This document shows positions 1 through 6,506 of a stretch of 9,053 nt of DNA, in pieces. The notes beneath the pieces are model-generated. The model had not been told where the DNA came from. It saw nothing but the letters and a program-made list of their open reading frames with translations, and ran no database searches. The stretch covers positions 1-9,053 of the forward strand of contig JAUXEE010000049.1 in NCBI GenBank assembly GCA_030618065.1. Reading direction: 5' to 3'. Both the position numbers and the translations under genes were made by a program. The first letter of the stretch is position 1. Each line of letters begins with the position of its first letter. The stretch comes from Gemmatimonadota bacterium. GTDB taxonomy: Bacteria > Gemmatimonadota > Gemmatimonadetes > Longimicrobiales > Gaopeijiaceae.

Positions 1-915
1 CATCTGGAAGTTCTGGACCATGCAGGAGAGATCCAGGGCGGCCGGACCTCCATCCAGACGCTCGAAGAGCTCGGGGCTATCGGGGCCGTGGGTCCCCTCA
101 CTCCGGACCTCCTGGGTGAGGCCGCCGCCGCCAGGGAGCATGGACTGCCCCTCATCTCTCCTTTTGCCTCCCTTCCCATGGAGGAGGCACTCGGGGTCTT
201 GTCCCTCTCGGGGCCCGATCCTGGTGGGGCCGAGGTGGTTGCTCGTTATGCCTGGGATCTCGGCCTGGAGAAAGTCGTGGTGCTTCGCCCCCGGACGGAG
301 GAGGCCAGAATCGACGGGGGTGCTTTCCAGGAAGCCTTCCGAACGTTGGGCGGATTTGTCCCCCAGGAGATCGTCTATGATTCGGGGGCCACATTCTTCC
401 AGGCCGAGTTCGATCGTGTGAGCTCGCTCCTCCCTGACGGCCTATTCCTCCCCCTGACCGCCAGAGACATCCAGCTCTTGGCGCCGCAGTTCACCTACTA
501 CGGCCTGGATACTCTCGGCATCCAGCTCCTTGGCACCACGGGGTGGAGTGAAGACGAGGTGGTCCTGGAGGTGGACTCCAGGCACACCGACGGCGTCATT
601 GCCTCCACCACCCGTCTGAGCCAGGACGAAACCGAGGCCTTCCAGCGTTTCAGGGCAAGGTACGAGTCCCTTTTCCAGAAGACCCTTCGTAATCAGGTCC
701 CAGCCTATGGCTACGACGCTGCCGCGCTTCTTCTCCAGGCCCTCCGGAACCACCCCCGAAACAGCCAGGAGCTACTGAAAGCCCTGGATGACATCCGGGA
801 CTTTCCTGGAGCCACTGGACGCCTCACCATTGATGGGGGACAGATCCTGAGGGAGCCGCAGCTGGTCCGCATTCAAAACCATGAACTCATCTATATCTCA
901 CCCCGTTTCGATTAG
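1..915 (+). CDS. Type I periplasmic-binding-fold protein (LivJ/LpoA-like), C-terminal part
   Basis: The reading frame is open from base 1 to the TAG at 913-915, so the true start lies upstream; 304 residues are visible. The sequence shows the alternating Rossmann-like pattern of the type I periplasmic-binding fold. A GAVGPLT turn sits near residue 28, followed by GLPLISPFAS, a second-lobe strand LEKVVVLRP, a segment LLAPQFTYYGL leading to LLGTTGW, and a late YGYDAAALLLQAL helix. The LLAPQ...LLGTTGW arrangement is typical of branched-chain amino-acid ABC substrate-binding proteins and of the LpoA/LppC penicillin-binding-protein activators. I infer an envelope or periplasmic role, either ligand binding or peptidoglycan-synthase activation. 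The N-terminus is missing, so a lipobox, signal peptide or TPR region cannot be checked. No permease or ATPase gene is nearby, which slightly favours the LpoA-like reading. It ends 11 bases before the carboxylase gene, so co-transcription is likely. Confidence 0.75.
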   Translation, partial: HLEVLDHAGEIQGGRTSIQTLEELGAIGAVGPLTPDLLGEAAAAREHGLPLISPFASLPMEEALGVLSLSGPDPGGAEVVARYAWDLGLEKVVVLRPRTEEARIDGGAFQEAFRTLGGFVPQEIVYDSGATFFQAEFDRVSSLLPDGLFLPLTARDIQLLAPQFTYYGLDTLGIQLLGTTGWSEDEVVLEVDSRHTDGVIASTTRLSQDETEAFQRFRARYESLFQKTLRNQVPAYGYDAAALLLQALRNHPRNSQELLKALDDIRDFPGATGRLTIDGGQILREPQLVRIQNHELIYISPRFD

Positions 916-926
916 GCAGGAAACCC

Positions 927-2477
927 ATGTCTCTGGACGAAAAGCTCAGGCGACTCGAGAAACTGCAGAGGGAAGCTGAACTCGGCGGGGGCGAGAAACG
1001 CCTGAAGACCCAGCACGAGAAGGGAAAACTCTCGGCCCGAGAACGGCTGGATCTCCTCCTGGACGAAGGCTCCTTCGTGGAGCTCGACCGGTTCGTCACC
1101 CATCGGTCCACCGAGTTCGGGTTGGACAACCAGAAGATCCTGGGGGACGGTGTTGTGAGCGGGTACGGCACAATCCACGGACGTCTGACCTACGTCTTCT
1201 CCCAGGATTTCACCGTTTTCGGGGGATCCCTCTCCGAAGCTCACGCCGAAAAGATCGTAAAACTCCAGGAAATGGCGCTGAAGAACGGAGCGCCTCTTAT
1301 CGGACTGAACGATTCGGGAGGGGCTCGGATTCAGGAGGGGGTCGTGTCCCTGGGTGGCTACGCCGACATCTTCCTCCGAAACACCCTTGCGTCCGGGGTG
1401 ATTCCTCAGATCTCCGTGGTCCTGGGCCCCTGTGCCGGTGGAGCCGTGTACTCCCCCGCCATCACGGACTTCATCTTCATGGTTCGGGGCACCTCCTTCA
1501 TGTTCGTGACCGGCCCCGATGTTGTGAAAACGGTGACCCACGAGGACGTGGACATGGAGAAGCTGGGTGGGGCGGACATCCACGCCACCAAGTCCGGCGT
1601 GGCCCACTTCGCACACGACTCCGAGCCTCAGTCGTTGGCCGCTGTTCGGCAACTCATGCGGTTCATCCCCCAGAACAACACAGACCCTCCGCCCTTCCTC
1701 GAAACGGAAGACCCATCGGATCGAAGAGACGAGAAACTACTTGAGATCATGCCGGATAACCCCAATCATCCATATGACATGTGTGATATCATCAAATGCA
1801 TCGTGGATGATGGGATCTTCATGGAGGTTCACGCCGGGTTCGCTGGGAACATCATCACCGGCTTCGCCCGACTGGGCGGGCATCCGGCGGGAATCATCGC
1901 CAATCAGCCAGCCGTTCTCGCTGGGGTCCTGGACATCGATTCGTCGGACAAAGGAGGGCGGTTCGTCAGGTTTTGTGACGCTTTCAACATCCCCCTGATC
2001 ATTCTGGAGGACGTCCCCGGCTTCCTCCCGGGAGTTGCGCAGGAGCACGGGGGAATCATCCGCCACGGTGCGAAACTCCTTTATGCGTTCAGTGAGGCCA
2101 CCGTTCCCAAGATCACGGTCATCACCCGGAAAGCTTATGGGGGAGCCTACGATGTGATGAACTCCAAGCACATCCGTGGGGACATCAATCTAGGATGGCC
2201 CACGGCGGAAATTGCCGTCATGGGCCCGAAGGGAGCTGTGGAGATCCTCTTCCGAAGGGAGATCGCCGCCGCGGAGGACCCGGAGGCCATGGCGGAAGAG
2301 CGGATAGTGGAATACAGGGAAAAGTTCGCCCACCCCTTCGTCGCTGCGGCTCGAGGGTACCTGGATGACGTGATCGATCCTCGGGATACTCGCCCCCGCC
2401 TCATCTCGGCCCTGGAGATGCTCCGCAACAAGCGAGATGAGAATCCCATGAAGAAACACGGGAACATCCCCCTTTAG
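927..2477 (+). CDS. pccB: Propionyl-CoA/methylmalonyl-CoA carboxyltransferase, beta subunit
   Basis: Carboxyltransferase subunit of a biotin-dependent acyl-CoA carboxylase. It moves the carboxyl group from carboxybiotin to the acyl-CoA in the cytoplasm. At 516 residues it has the usual length for PccB/MmdA proteins and covers the full two-crotonase-fold architecture. Visible landmarks are the N-terminal GKLSARERL segment, the oxyanion motif GGARIQEG (residues 131-138), GPCAGGAVYSPA (167-178), the C-terminal KAYGGAYDVM (402-411) and NLGWPTAEIAVMGPKGAV. Family knowledge: the residue after GGAY decides substrate in Streptomyces AccB/PccB enzymes, where Asp gives propionyl-CoA and Ile gives acetyl-CoA. 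Here it is Asp409, so propionyl-CoA is the likely main substrate. ATG 927 is preceded by AGGAAA at a suitable distance. The biotin carboxylase and BCCP it needs are encoded 2.5 kb and 5.3 kb downstream. A sodium-pumping decarboxylase role is less likely, because no membrane beta subunit is present. Confidence 0.94.
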   Translation: MSLDEKLRRLEKLQREAELGGGEKRLKTQHEKGKLSARERLDLLLDEGSFVELDRFVTHRSTEFGLDNQKILGDGVVSGYGTIHGRLTYVFSQDFTVFGGSLSEAHAEKIVKLQEMALKNGAPLIGLNDSGGARIQEGVVSLGGYADIFLRNTLASGVIPQISVVLGPCAGGAVYSPAITDFIFMVRGTSFMFVTGPDVVKTVTHEDVDMEKLGGADIHATKSGVAHFAHDSEPQSLAAVRQLMRFIPQNNTDPPPFLETEDPSDRRDEKLLEIMPDNPNHPYDMCDIIKCIVDDGIFMEVHAGFAGNIITGFARLGGHPAGIIANQPAVLAGVLDIDSSDKGGRFVRFCDAFNIPLIILEDVPGFLPGVAQEHGGIIRHGAKLLYAFSEATVPKITVITRKAYGGAYDVMNSKHIRGDINLGWPTAEIAVMGPKGAVEILFRREIAAAEDPEAMAEERIVEYREKFAHPFVAAARGYLDDVIDPRDTRPRLISALEMLRNKRDENPMKKHGNIPL

Positions 2478-2497
2478 GAGCCTAGGAAACCTCTGAG

Positions 2498-3475
2498 ATG
2501 GCCTCCTGCCCCTATTGCTCCTCACAGTTGGCGCCGGGGCCTCCATGGGCACCGGGGGATGGACACAGACTCGCCTATGACCCCGATAAGGGGCGCCTTT
2601 GGAATGTCTGTTCAGCTTGCTCCCGTTGGACCCTCACCCCTCTGGAATCCCGTTGGGAGACATTGGAGGCCTGCGAGGAGGTAGTTCAAAAAGAGGGCAA
2701 AGTGCGCTTTTCCACGGCCCACTTAAGCCTGGTGGAGGTGGGGGAGGGTGAGCTGATACGAGTCGGTCACCCCCCGCGGCCTGAGTCCGTGGACTGGAGA
2801 TATGGGCCGAGATCTGGGAGGACAGGCCCGGTTTCAAGCTTCTGGGCTCGCCTCATAGCCAAGCTCCCCTCGCCCCCCATCGGAGGATACGATCCGTACA
2901 AGGGATTCGAGGGCGCCATGGGGTCCGCATCCTGGTTGGCCTCCCCCTTTCTGGAGAACGCCTCCCCTCTGACCTACCTCTTTTCCCAGGTTCCCCTGGC
3001 TCCGGTCTGTCCAGCCTGCCATGGGCCGCTAGCCCTCAAGCCCTGGGACTTTCAGAGGATCGAGTTCCTTTCCCTCGAGGAATCTCCCGGCATCCTGGCC
3101 TCCTGTGCTCTTTGCCGGACCGAGGTCACCTTGGAACTGGCGGAGGCACGCCCGGTCCTTCGGGTAGGACTCAGCCTCGTGACGCCCCCGGGGGCTCTTC
3201 GAGGTATCGCCCCTGATGCCGCAGAGGGGCTGGACTCCCTGGGAGGCCCCCTCCGCTTCCTCCAACTCCTCTCCTCTTCCAGGTCACTCCTGGGAGAACT
3301 GGACCTTTCCAGGAAGGCCGGGCTCATCATCAGCTTGGATGAGATGGCCGAGATGGACGCCTTGGAGGCCGAATGGCAGAAAGCCGAAGAAATGGCCTTC
3401 ATCATGGATGGAGAGCTCTCCGACATCTCCGGGTTCGAATCCTTCCGCCGGGAGATTCTGGAAGAGGGCATGTAG
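2498..3475 (+). CDS. Uncharacterised protein with two zinc ribbons
   Basis: I do not recognise a function. The 325-residue product has two clear zinc-ribbon-like metal sites: Cys4/Cys7 with Cys38/Cys41, and Cys171/Cys174 with Cys203/Cys206. The inner spacings are about 30 and 28 residues. The first ribbon contains LWNVCSACSRW and is followed by TPLESRWETLEACEE. The middle (about 100-170) is rich in Gly, Pro and aromatics and has no obvious membrane segment or signal peptide, so a cytoplasmic location is inferred. The C-terminal 75 residues look helical and acidic, with an EMAEMDALEAEWQKAEEMA stretch. ATG 2498 follows the carboxylase stop by 20 bases, with AGGAA at 2484-2488 giving normal spacing. 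That placement suggests co-transcription and coupled translation with pccB. Candidate roles are a metal-binding scaffold, a nucleic-acid binder or an assembly factor, with no evidence to choose. Codon use and GC content look like the neighbours, so it appears native. Confidence 0.85.
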   Translation: MASCPYCSSQLAPGPPWAPGDGHRLAYDPDKGRLWNVCSACSRWTLTPLESRWETLEACEEVVQKEGKVRFSTAHLSLVEVGEGELIRVGHPPRPESVDWRYGPRSGRTGPVSSFWARLIAKLPSPPIGGYDPYKGFEGAMGSASWLASPFLENASPLTYLFSQVPLAPVCPACHGPLALKPWDFQRIEFLSLEESPGILASCALCRTEVTLELAEARPVLRVGLSLVTPPGALRGIAPDAAEGLDSLGGPLRFLQLLSSSRSLLGELDLSRKAGLIISLDEMAEMDALEAEWQKAEEMAFIMDGELSDISGFESFRREILEEGM

Positions 3476-3555
3476 GGTAAGTCTGCACATTGAGGATATT
3501 CCCTGAAAAGCTGGGCAACGATCTTTCCTTTCCATCGCATCCAAGGAATTGAACG

Positions 3556-3579
3556 GGCTCGAAAGACGTTTTTCGGGCC
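3556..3579 (+). other. Stem-loop upstream of the PDZ gene
   Basis: GGCTCGAAA (3556-3564) can pair with TTTCGGGCC (3571-3579) to give a 9-bp stem with one U-G wobble and a GACGTT loop. It lies in the 134-base gap between the zinc-ribbon and PDZ genes, about 30 bases before ATG 3610. There is no T-run on the 3' side, so a classical terminator is unlikely. It could be an mRNA-stability element or chance. Nothing else convincing was seen in this gap. Confidence 0.3.
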
Positions 3580-3609
3580 ATCCATGTCGCCTTCTTGGAG
3601 TAGAGTACG

Positions 3610-4803
3610 ATGAGCGGATTCACCCGTTTTCGGGGGAGCTCCACCCTCATGTTGGGTCTGGTCCTCCTGAGCATGCCCACTTCCCTCGGAGCGCAGACGG
3701 CCGAGGAGAGGGCGAGACAACAAGAGATCCTTCAGAGGATCGAAGAGCGCCTCCAGGTAGTCCAGGGGGAGAGGCTGGTTCACATCGAAGAGGCCCTGGC
3801 CCGTGCCGAAGAGGTCCAGCACCGTCATGAAGAGGCTCAGCTCCGTTATGCGAAGGTCCGCGAACAGGCCCAAGAACAGCTACGGAAGGCCCAGCAGGTC
3901 GTGGTACGGGTTAGGGCTCGAGTGCGTCTGGGCGTGTCCCTGGACGGGAGCCAGGGGGACGAACTCGATGGACAGGGGGCCCGGATCCAGAGCATCATCG
4001 AGGACACCCCGGCGGAGGAGGCCGGTCTCCGAGAAGGAGACATCATCACGCATCTGAACGGCCACAACCTCTTGGATCCCATTGCGGATGAGGACGAGAA
4101 GGAATTGGAAGCGGACGGGTCTCTTCCCGTTCAACGCCTGATCGCCCTGGCCAGGGAGCTGGATGCTGGAGATGAGGTGGAGGTCCGCTATCTCCGGGAC
4201 AGTGAGGCCCGGGCCGTAACCTTCGAGGCTGCGGAGATCGACGAACCGTCCTTCACCGTTTTGCGGGGGGACATGGGGAAGCTGGAAGGGTATTTCCGAT
4301 TCGATCCGGAGATGAAGGGGGCATGGAGTTTCACGATCCCGGACGAGGAACACTTCGAGTTCGAATATCCGGATTTCGAGAAGTTCGAAGATCTGAAAGA
4401 CCTGGAGATCGAGTTTGAAGACTTTCAGTTCCCCGACCCGGAACTCCACCTGGGATATGCGCCGGAACGCATGGTGCGGGGGTTCAACCTTCGTAGGGGC
4501 GGATCACCGATGGTCTATGGCATCATGGGGCGGATGGCCGGTTTCGGACTGGAGTTGACGGAGCTCAATCCGGGTCTCGCCGAGTACTTCTCCACAGATG
4601 AGGGCCTTCTGGTCCTGGACGTCGACGAGGGTTCCACCCTCGGCTTGAGGCCGGGGGATGTGATCCTGGCCATCGATGGAAGAGATGTCGAGGACCAGGG
4701 CGACGTCCGGCGGATTCTCGGGTCGTATGAGGATGAAGAAACGGTCTCCTTTTCCGTGGTTCGGAAAGGTCAGGAGATCCTGGTGGAAGGAACGATCCGG
4801 TAA
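3610..4803 (+). CDS. Exported coiled-coil protein with two PDZ domains
   Basis: A 397-residue protein with a Sec-type signal peptide: Arg6 and Arg8, a hydrophobic core STLMLGLVLLSMP, and probable cleavage after LGA at residue 28. A Glu/Arg/Gln-rich helix with coiled-coil character follows (about 30-97). A first PDZ domain spans about 105-208 and contains ARIQSIIEDTPAEEAGLREGDIITHLNG. It carries a long insert (about 152-175) before the ARELDAGDEVEVRYLR part. Next is an acidic, Phe-rich linker (245-279), then a second PDZ domain (about 308-397) with DEGLLVLDVDEGSTLGLRPGDVILAIDGRDV. There is no trypsin-like or other protease domain, so it is not HtrA/DegP as it stands. I infer a periplasmic scaffold or substrate-recognition protein. 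GGAG at 3597-3600 lies 9 bases before ATG 3610, supporting this start. It has no clear link to the carboxylase pathway around it. Confidence 0.88.
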   Translation: MSGFTRFRGSSTLMLGLVLLSMPTSLGAQTAEERARQQEILQRIEERLQVVQGERLVHIEEALARAEEVQHRHEEAQLRYAKVREQAQEQLRKAQQVVVRVRARVRLGVSLDGSQGDELDGQGARIQSIIEDTPAEEAGLREGDIITHLNGHNLLDPIADEDEKELEADGSLPVQRLIALARELDAGDEVEVRYLRDSEARAVTFEAAEIDEPSFTVLRGDMGKLEGYFRFDPEMKGAWSFTIPDEEHFEFEYPDFEKFEDLKDLEIEFEDFQFPDPELHLGYAPERMVRGFNLRRGGSPMVYGIMGRMAGFGLELTELNPGLAEYFSTDEGLLVLDVDEGSTLGLRPGDVILAIDGRDVEDQGDVRRILGSYEDEETVSFSVVRKGQEILVEGTIR

Positions 4804-4823
4804 GCTGCAGCGTTCATCGACTC

Positions 4824-4847
4824 CCCGCCGGCTGTCTCTACGGCGGG
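4824..4847 (+). other. Short inverted repeat overlapping the terminator-like hairpin
   Basis: CCCGCCG (4824-4830) is the perfect reverse complement of CGGCGGG (4841-4847), giving a 7-bp stem with a 10-base loop. The sequence CGGCGGG recurs at 4850-4856 inside the next hairpin. The left arm could therefore pair with either copy, or leave the larger hairpin free to form. This geometry resembles an attenuator, but it may simply be GC-rich coincidence. Confidence 0.35.
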
Positions 4848-4882
4848 AACGGCGGGTCGGGGCTCCCCCCGGTCCGCCGTTC
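4847..4882 (+). terminator. Strong hairpin, probable transcription terminator after the PDZ gene
   Basis: GAACGGCGGGTCGGGG (4847-4862) pairs with CCCCGGTCCGCCGTTC (4867-4882) over 16 bp. Two adjacent positions are G-U/U-G wobbles and the loop is CTCC. It begins 43 bases after the stop codon of the PDZ gene and precedes the biotin carboxylase gene. The 3' flank (TGCTTGTG) is only weakly T-rich, so it is not an ideal Rho-independent terminator. It may act as an incomplete terminator or a 3'-end stabiliser. It is the best candidate boundary between the two transcription units. Confidence 0.5.
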
Positions 4883-4914
4883 TGCTTGTGGTGACTCCCC
4901 GAATCGGCCTACTT

Positions 4915-4944
4915 TTCACACTTGCATTCCGGGCCGGGCATACT
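4915..4944 (+). promoter_or_regulatory. Weak sigma70-like promoter candidate before biotin carboxylase
   Basis: TTCACA (4915-4920) matches the -35 consensus at five of six bases. CATACT (4939-4944) matches the -10 consensus at four of six, with an 18-base spacer. It lies after the hairpin and before the ribosome-binding site of the next gene, where a promoter would be expected. Initiation here would begin close to the Shine-Dalgarno sequence and leave a very short leader, which counts against it. Confidence 0.25.
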
Positions 4945-4948
4945 TCCC

Positions 4949-4957
4949 AGGAAAGGG
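4949..4957 (+). promoter_or_regulatory. Ribosome-binding site that decides the biotin carboxylase start
   Basis: AGGAAAGGG lies 9 bases before GTG 4967. The protein that follows begins FDTLLIANRGEIAVR, exactly where biotin carboxylases normally begin. The frame is also open back to TTG 4922, but those 15 extra residues (HSGPGILPRKGTIK and neighbours) match no family N-terminus and would include the ribosome-binding site itself. Confidence 0.75.
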
Positions 4958-4966
4958 ACCATCAAG

Positions 4967-6472
4967 GTGTTCGACACTCTTCTTATCGCAAACCGTGGTG
5001 AGATCGCCGTACGGGTGATTCGGGCGTGCAGAGAGATGGACATCCGATCCGTGGCCATTTTCTCGGAAGCGGATCGAAGGGCCTTGCACGTCCTCGAGGC
5101 TGACGAAGCCTACTGTGTAGGCCCGCCCCCCTCCGCTGAGAGCTACCTCCGCATCGACCGAATCCTTGAAGTGGCCGAAAAAGCCGGGGCCCAGGCAATC
5201 CACCCAGGATATGGTTTTCTAGCTGAGCGGGCTCCCTTTTCCAGGGCGGTGAAGGAAGCTGGGTTGGTCTTCGTGGGACCCTCCCCCGAGACCATCGAAG
5301 CCATGGGAGACAAGACGGAGGCACGACGGAGAATGCAGGCTGCCGGCGTCCCCATCGTTCCCGGGGTCACCGAAACCATCTCCAGCCCGGATGCGGCTGG
5401 GGAGATTGCCCAGGAGATCGGTTTCCCGGTTCTCCTCAAGGCCACCGCCGGCGGTGGCGGAAAAGGAATGCGAATAGTGCAGGACCCGGCCGACCTTCCC
5501 AGGGCTTTCGAGGCTGCCGGCAGGGAAGCGCAAGCGGCCTTCGGGGATGGCTCGGTTTACCTGGAGCGGTTCCTGGATGCGCCCCGGCATATCGAGATCC
5601 AGGTCATGGGGGATCGGTTCGGCCGAGTCCTTCATTTCGGGGAGAGGGAATGCTCCATTCAGCGGCGTCACCAAAAGCTCATCGAAGAGGCTCCGTCCCC
5701 CGTCGTCACCCCTGACCTCAGAGGGGAAATGGGTGCGGCCGCTGTCCGGGCCGCCGAAGCCGTGGACTATCTGGGGGCCGGCACGGTGGAGTTCCTCTTC
5801 AAGGACGGAGAGTTCTTCTTCCTGGAGATGAATACCCGGCTTCAGGTCGAGCATCCCGTGACGGAACTGGTCTATGGCGTCGATCTGGTCGATCTCCAGC
5901 TCCGGGTCGCCGCAGGAGAGCCCTTGACGCTGGAACAGGAAGCTCTGGTTCCAACCGGCCACTCCATCGAGTGTCGGATCACCTCCGAGGACCCCCACCA
6001 GGGATTCCTCCCCTCCACCGGACGCATCGACCATCTGAGGCTCCCGGGCGGCCCCGGTGTCCGGTGGGACGGAGGTATTATCAACGGTTTCGAGGTCGGT
6101 CTTCATTATGACCCATTGCTGGGGAAGCTCATCGTCCACGCTCCATCCCGGGGTGCGGCCATTCGTAGGATGGCCCGGGCCCTGGACGAAATGGTGGTCC
6201 GGGGAGTGGAAACGTGCATTCCGTTTCACCGGAAAGTCATGGATGAACGAGATTTCCGGGACGGTAACCTCTCCATCCAATACCTTGAGGAGCACCCCCA
6301 CTTGATGGACGGTGAGGAGGAAGAGGACATCCTCCGGGCAGCTGCGGCGACGGTGGCCATCCTTCAGGAAAAGGAAAGGAACCGCCTCCGAATCACTCCG
6401 GTCTCGGGGGGGGAATCCCCTGGCTTCTCGGCATGGAAAAGAGCGGGACGGCCCTTCTCGGGCCGGCGGTAG
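4967..6472 (+). CDS. accC: Biotin carboxylase subunit of acetyl-/propionyl-CoA carboxylase
   Basis: ATP-grasp enzyme that carboxylates biotin on its carrier protein using ATP and bicarbonate, in the cytoplasm. With the GTG start it has 501 residues. The N-terminal LIANRGEIAVRVIRA, HPGYGFLAE and the glycine-rich GGGGKGM loop (162-168) are intact. The catalytic set lines up with E. coli AccC at an offset of one: Lys158, Cys229, Gln232, His235, Lys237, Glu287, Asn289, Arg291 and Glu295. The EMNTRLQVEHPVTE motif is complete. After the core a tail of roughly 50 residues exceeds the 449-residue E. coli enzyme; it contains an acidic DGEEEED stretch and ends in basic WKRAGRPFSGRR. There is no carrier domain; the BCCP is a separate gene two positions downstream. 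Context (pccB, mutase) points to the propionyl-CoA carboxylase complex, though one biotin carboxylase may also serve acetyl-CoA carboxylase. In that reading pccA would be an alternative name. Confidence 0.94.
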   Translation: MFDTLLIANRGEIAVRVIRACREMDIRSVAIFSEADRRALHVLEADEAYCVGPPPSAESYLRIDRILEVAEKAGAQAIHPGYGFLAERAPFSRAVKEAGLVFVGPSPETIEAMGDKTEARRRMQAAGVPIVPGVTETISSPDAAGEIAQEIGFPVLLKATAGGGGKGMRIVQDPADLPRAFEAAGREAQAAFGDGSVYLERFLDAPRHIEIQVMGDRFGRVLHFGERECSIQRRHQKLIEEAPSPVVTPDLRGEMGAAAVRAAEAVDYLGAGTVEFLFKDGEFFFLEMNTRLQVEHPVTELVYGVDLVDLQLRVAAGEPLTLEQEALVPTGHSIECRITSEDPHQGFLPSTGRIDHLRLPGGPGVRWDGGIINGFEVGLHYDPLLGKLIVHAPSRGAAIRRMARALDEMVVRGVETCIPFHRKVMDERDFRDGNLSIQYLEEHPHLMDGEEEEDILRAAAATVAILQEKERNRLRITPVSGGESPGFSAWKRAGRPFSGRR

Positions 6473-6482
6473 GATGACCGTC

Positions 6483-6506
6483 CACCGTGACGCCCACCGT
6501 GACGCC
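6483..6506 (+). repeat. Perfect 12-bp tandem duplication over the methyltransferase start
   Basis: CACCGTGACGCC occurs twice head to tail (6483-6494 and 6495-6506). Each copy contains an in-frame GTG (6487 and 6499), so the candidate start codon is duplicated. The encoded residues read TPTVTP. The repeat also lies inside a 12-codon frame, ATG 6474 to TAG 6510-6512, that starts just after the biotin carboxylase stop. Confidence 0.85.

Noticed and set aside
912..1652. 246-codon minus-strand frame
   Set aside because: It is fully opposite the carboxyltransferase and has no domain-like pattern or ribosome-binding site.
3549..3577. Promoter before the PDZ gene starting from TTGAAC at 3549
   Set aside because: No acceptable -10 box lies 16-18 bases downstream; the region there is TTTCGGG, part of a stem-loop.
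3052..3873. 273-codon minus-strand frame bridging the gap between the zinc-ribbon and PDZ genes
   Set aside because: It overlaps the conserved cysteines of one gene and the signal peptide of the other. Its product is Arg/Ser-rich low-complexity sequence of the kind produced by antisense frames.
3610..4803. HtrA/DegP-type serine protease
   Set aside because: There are two PDZ domains, but no GNSGG-type serine motif and no trypsin-like domain; the space before the first PDZ is a coiled coil.
4922..4966. Upstream TTG start for biotin carboxylase
   Set aside because: The added residues match no biotin carboxylase N-terminus and contain the AGGAAAGGG ribosome-binding site that serves GTG 4967.
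5219..6301. 360-codon open frame on the minus strand
   Set aside because: It lies wholly opposite the biotin carboxylase gene, which has all its catalytic motifs. Its translation shows no recognisable domain and is a GC-rich antisense shadow.
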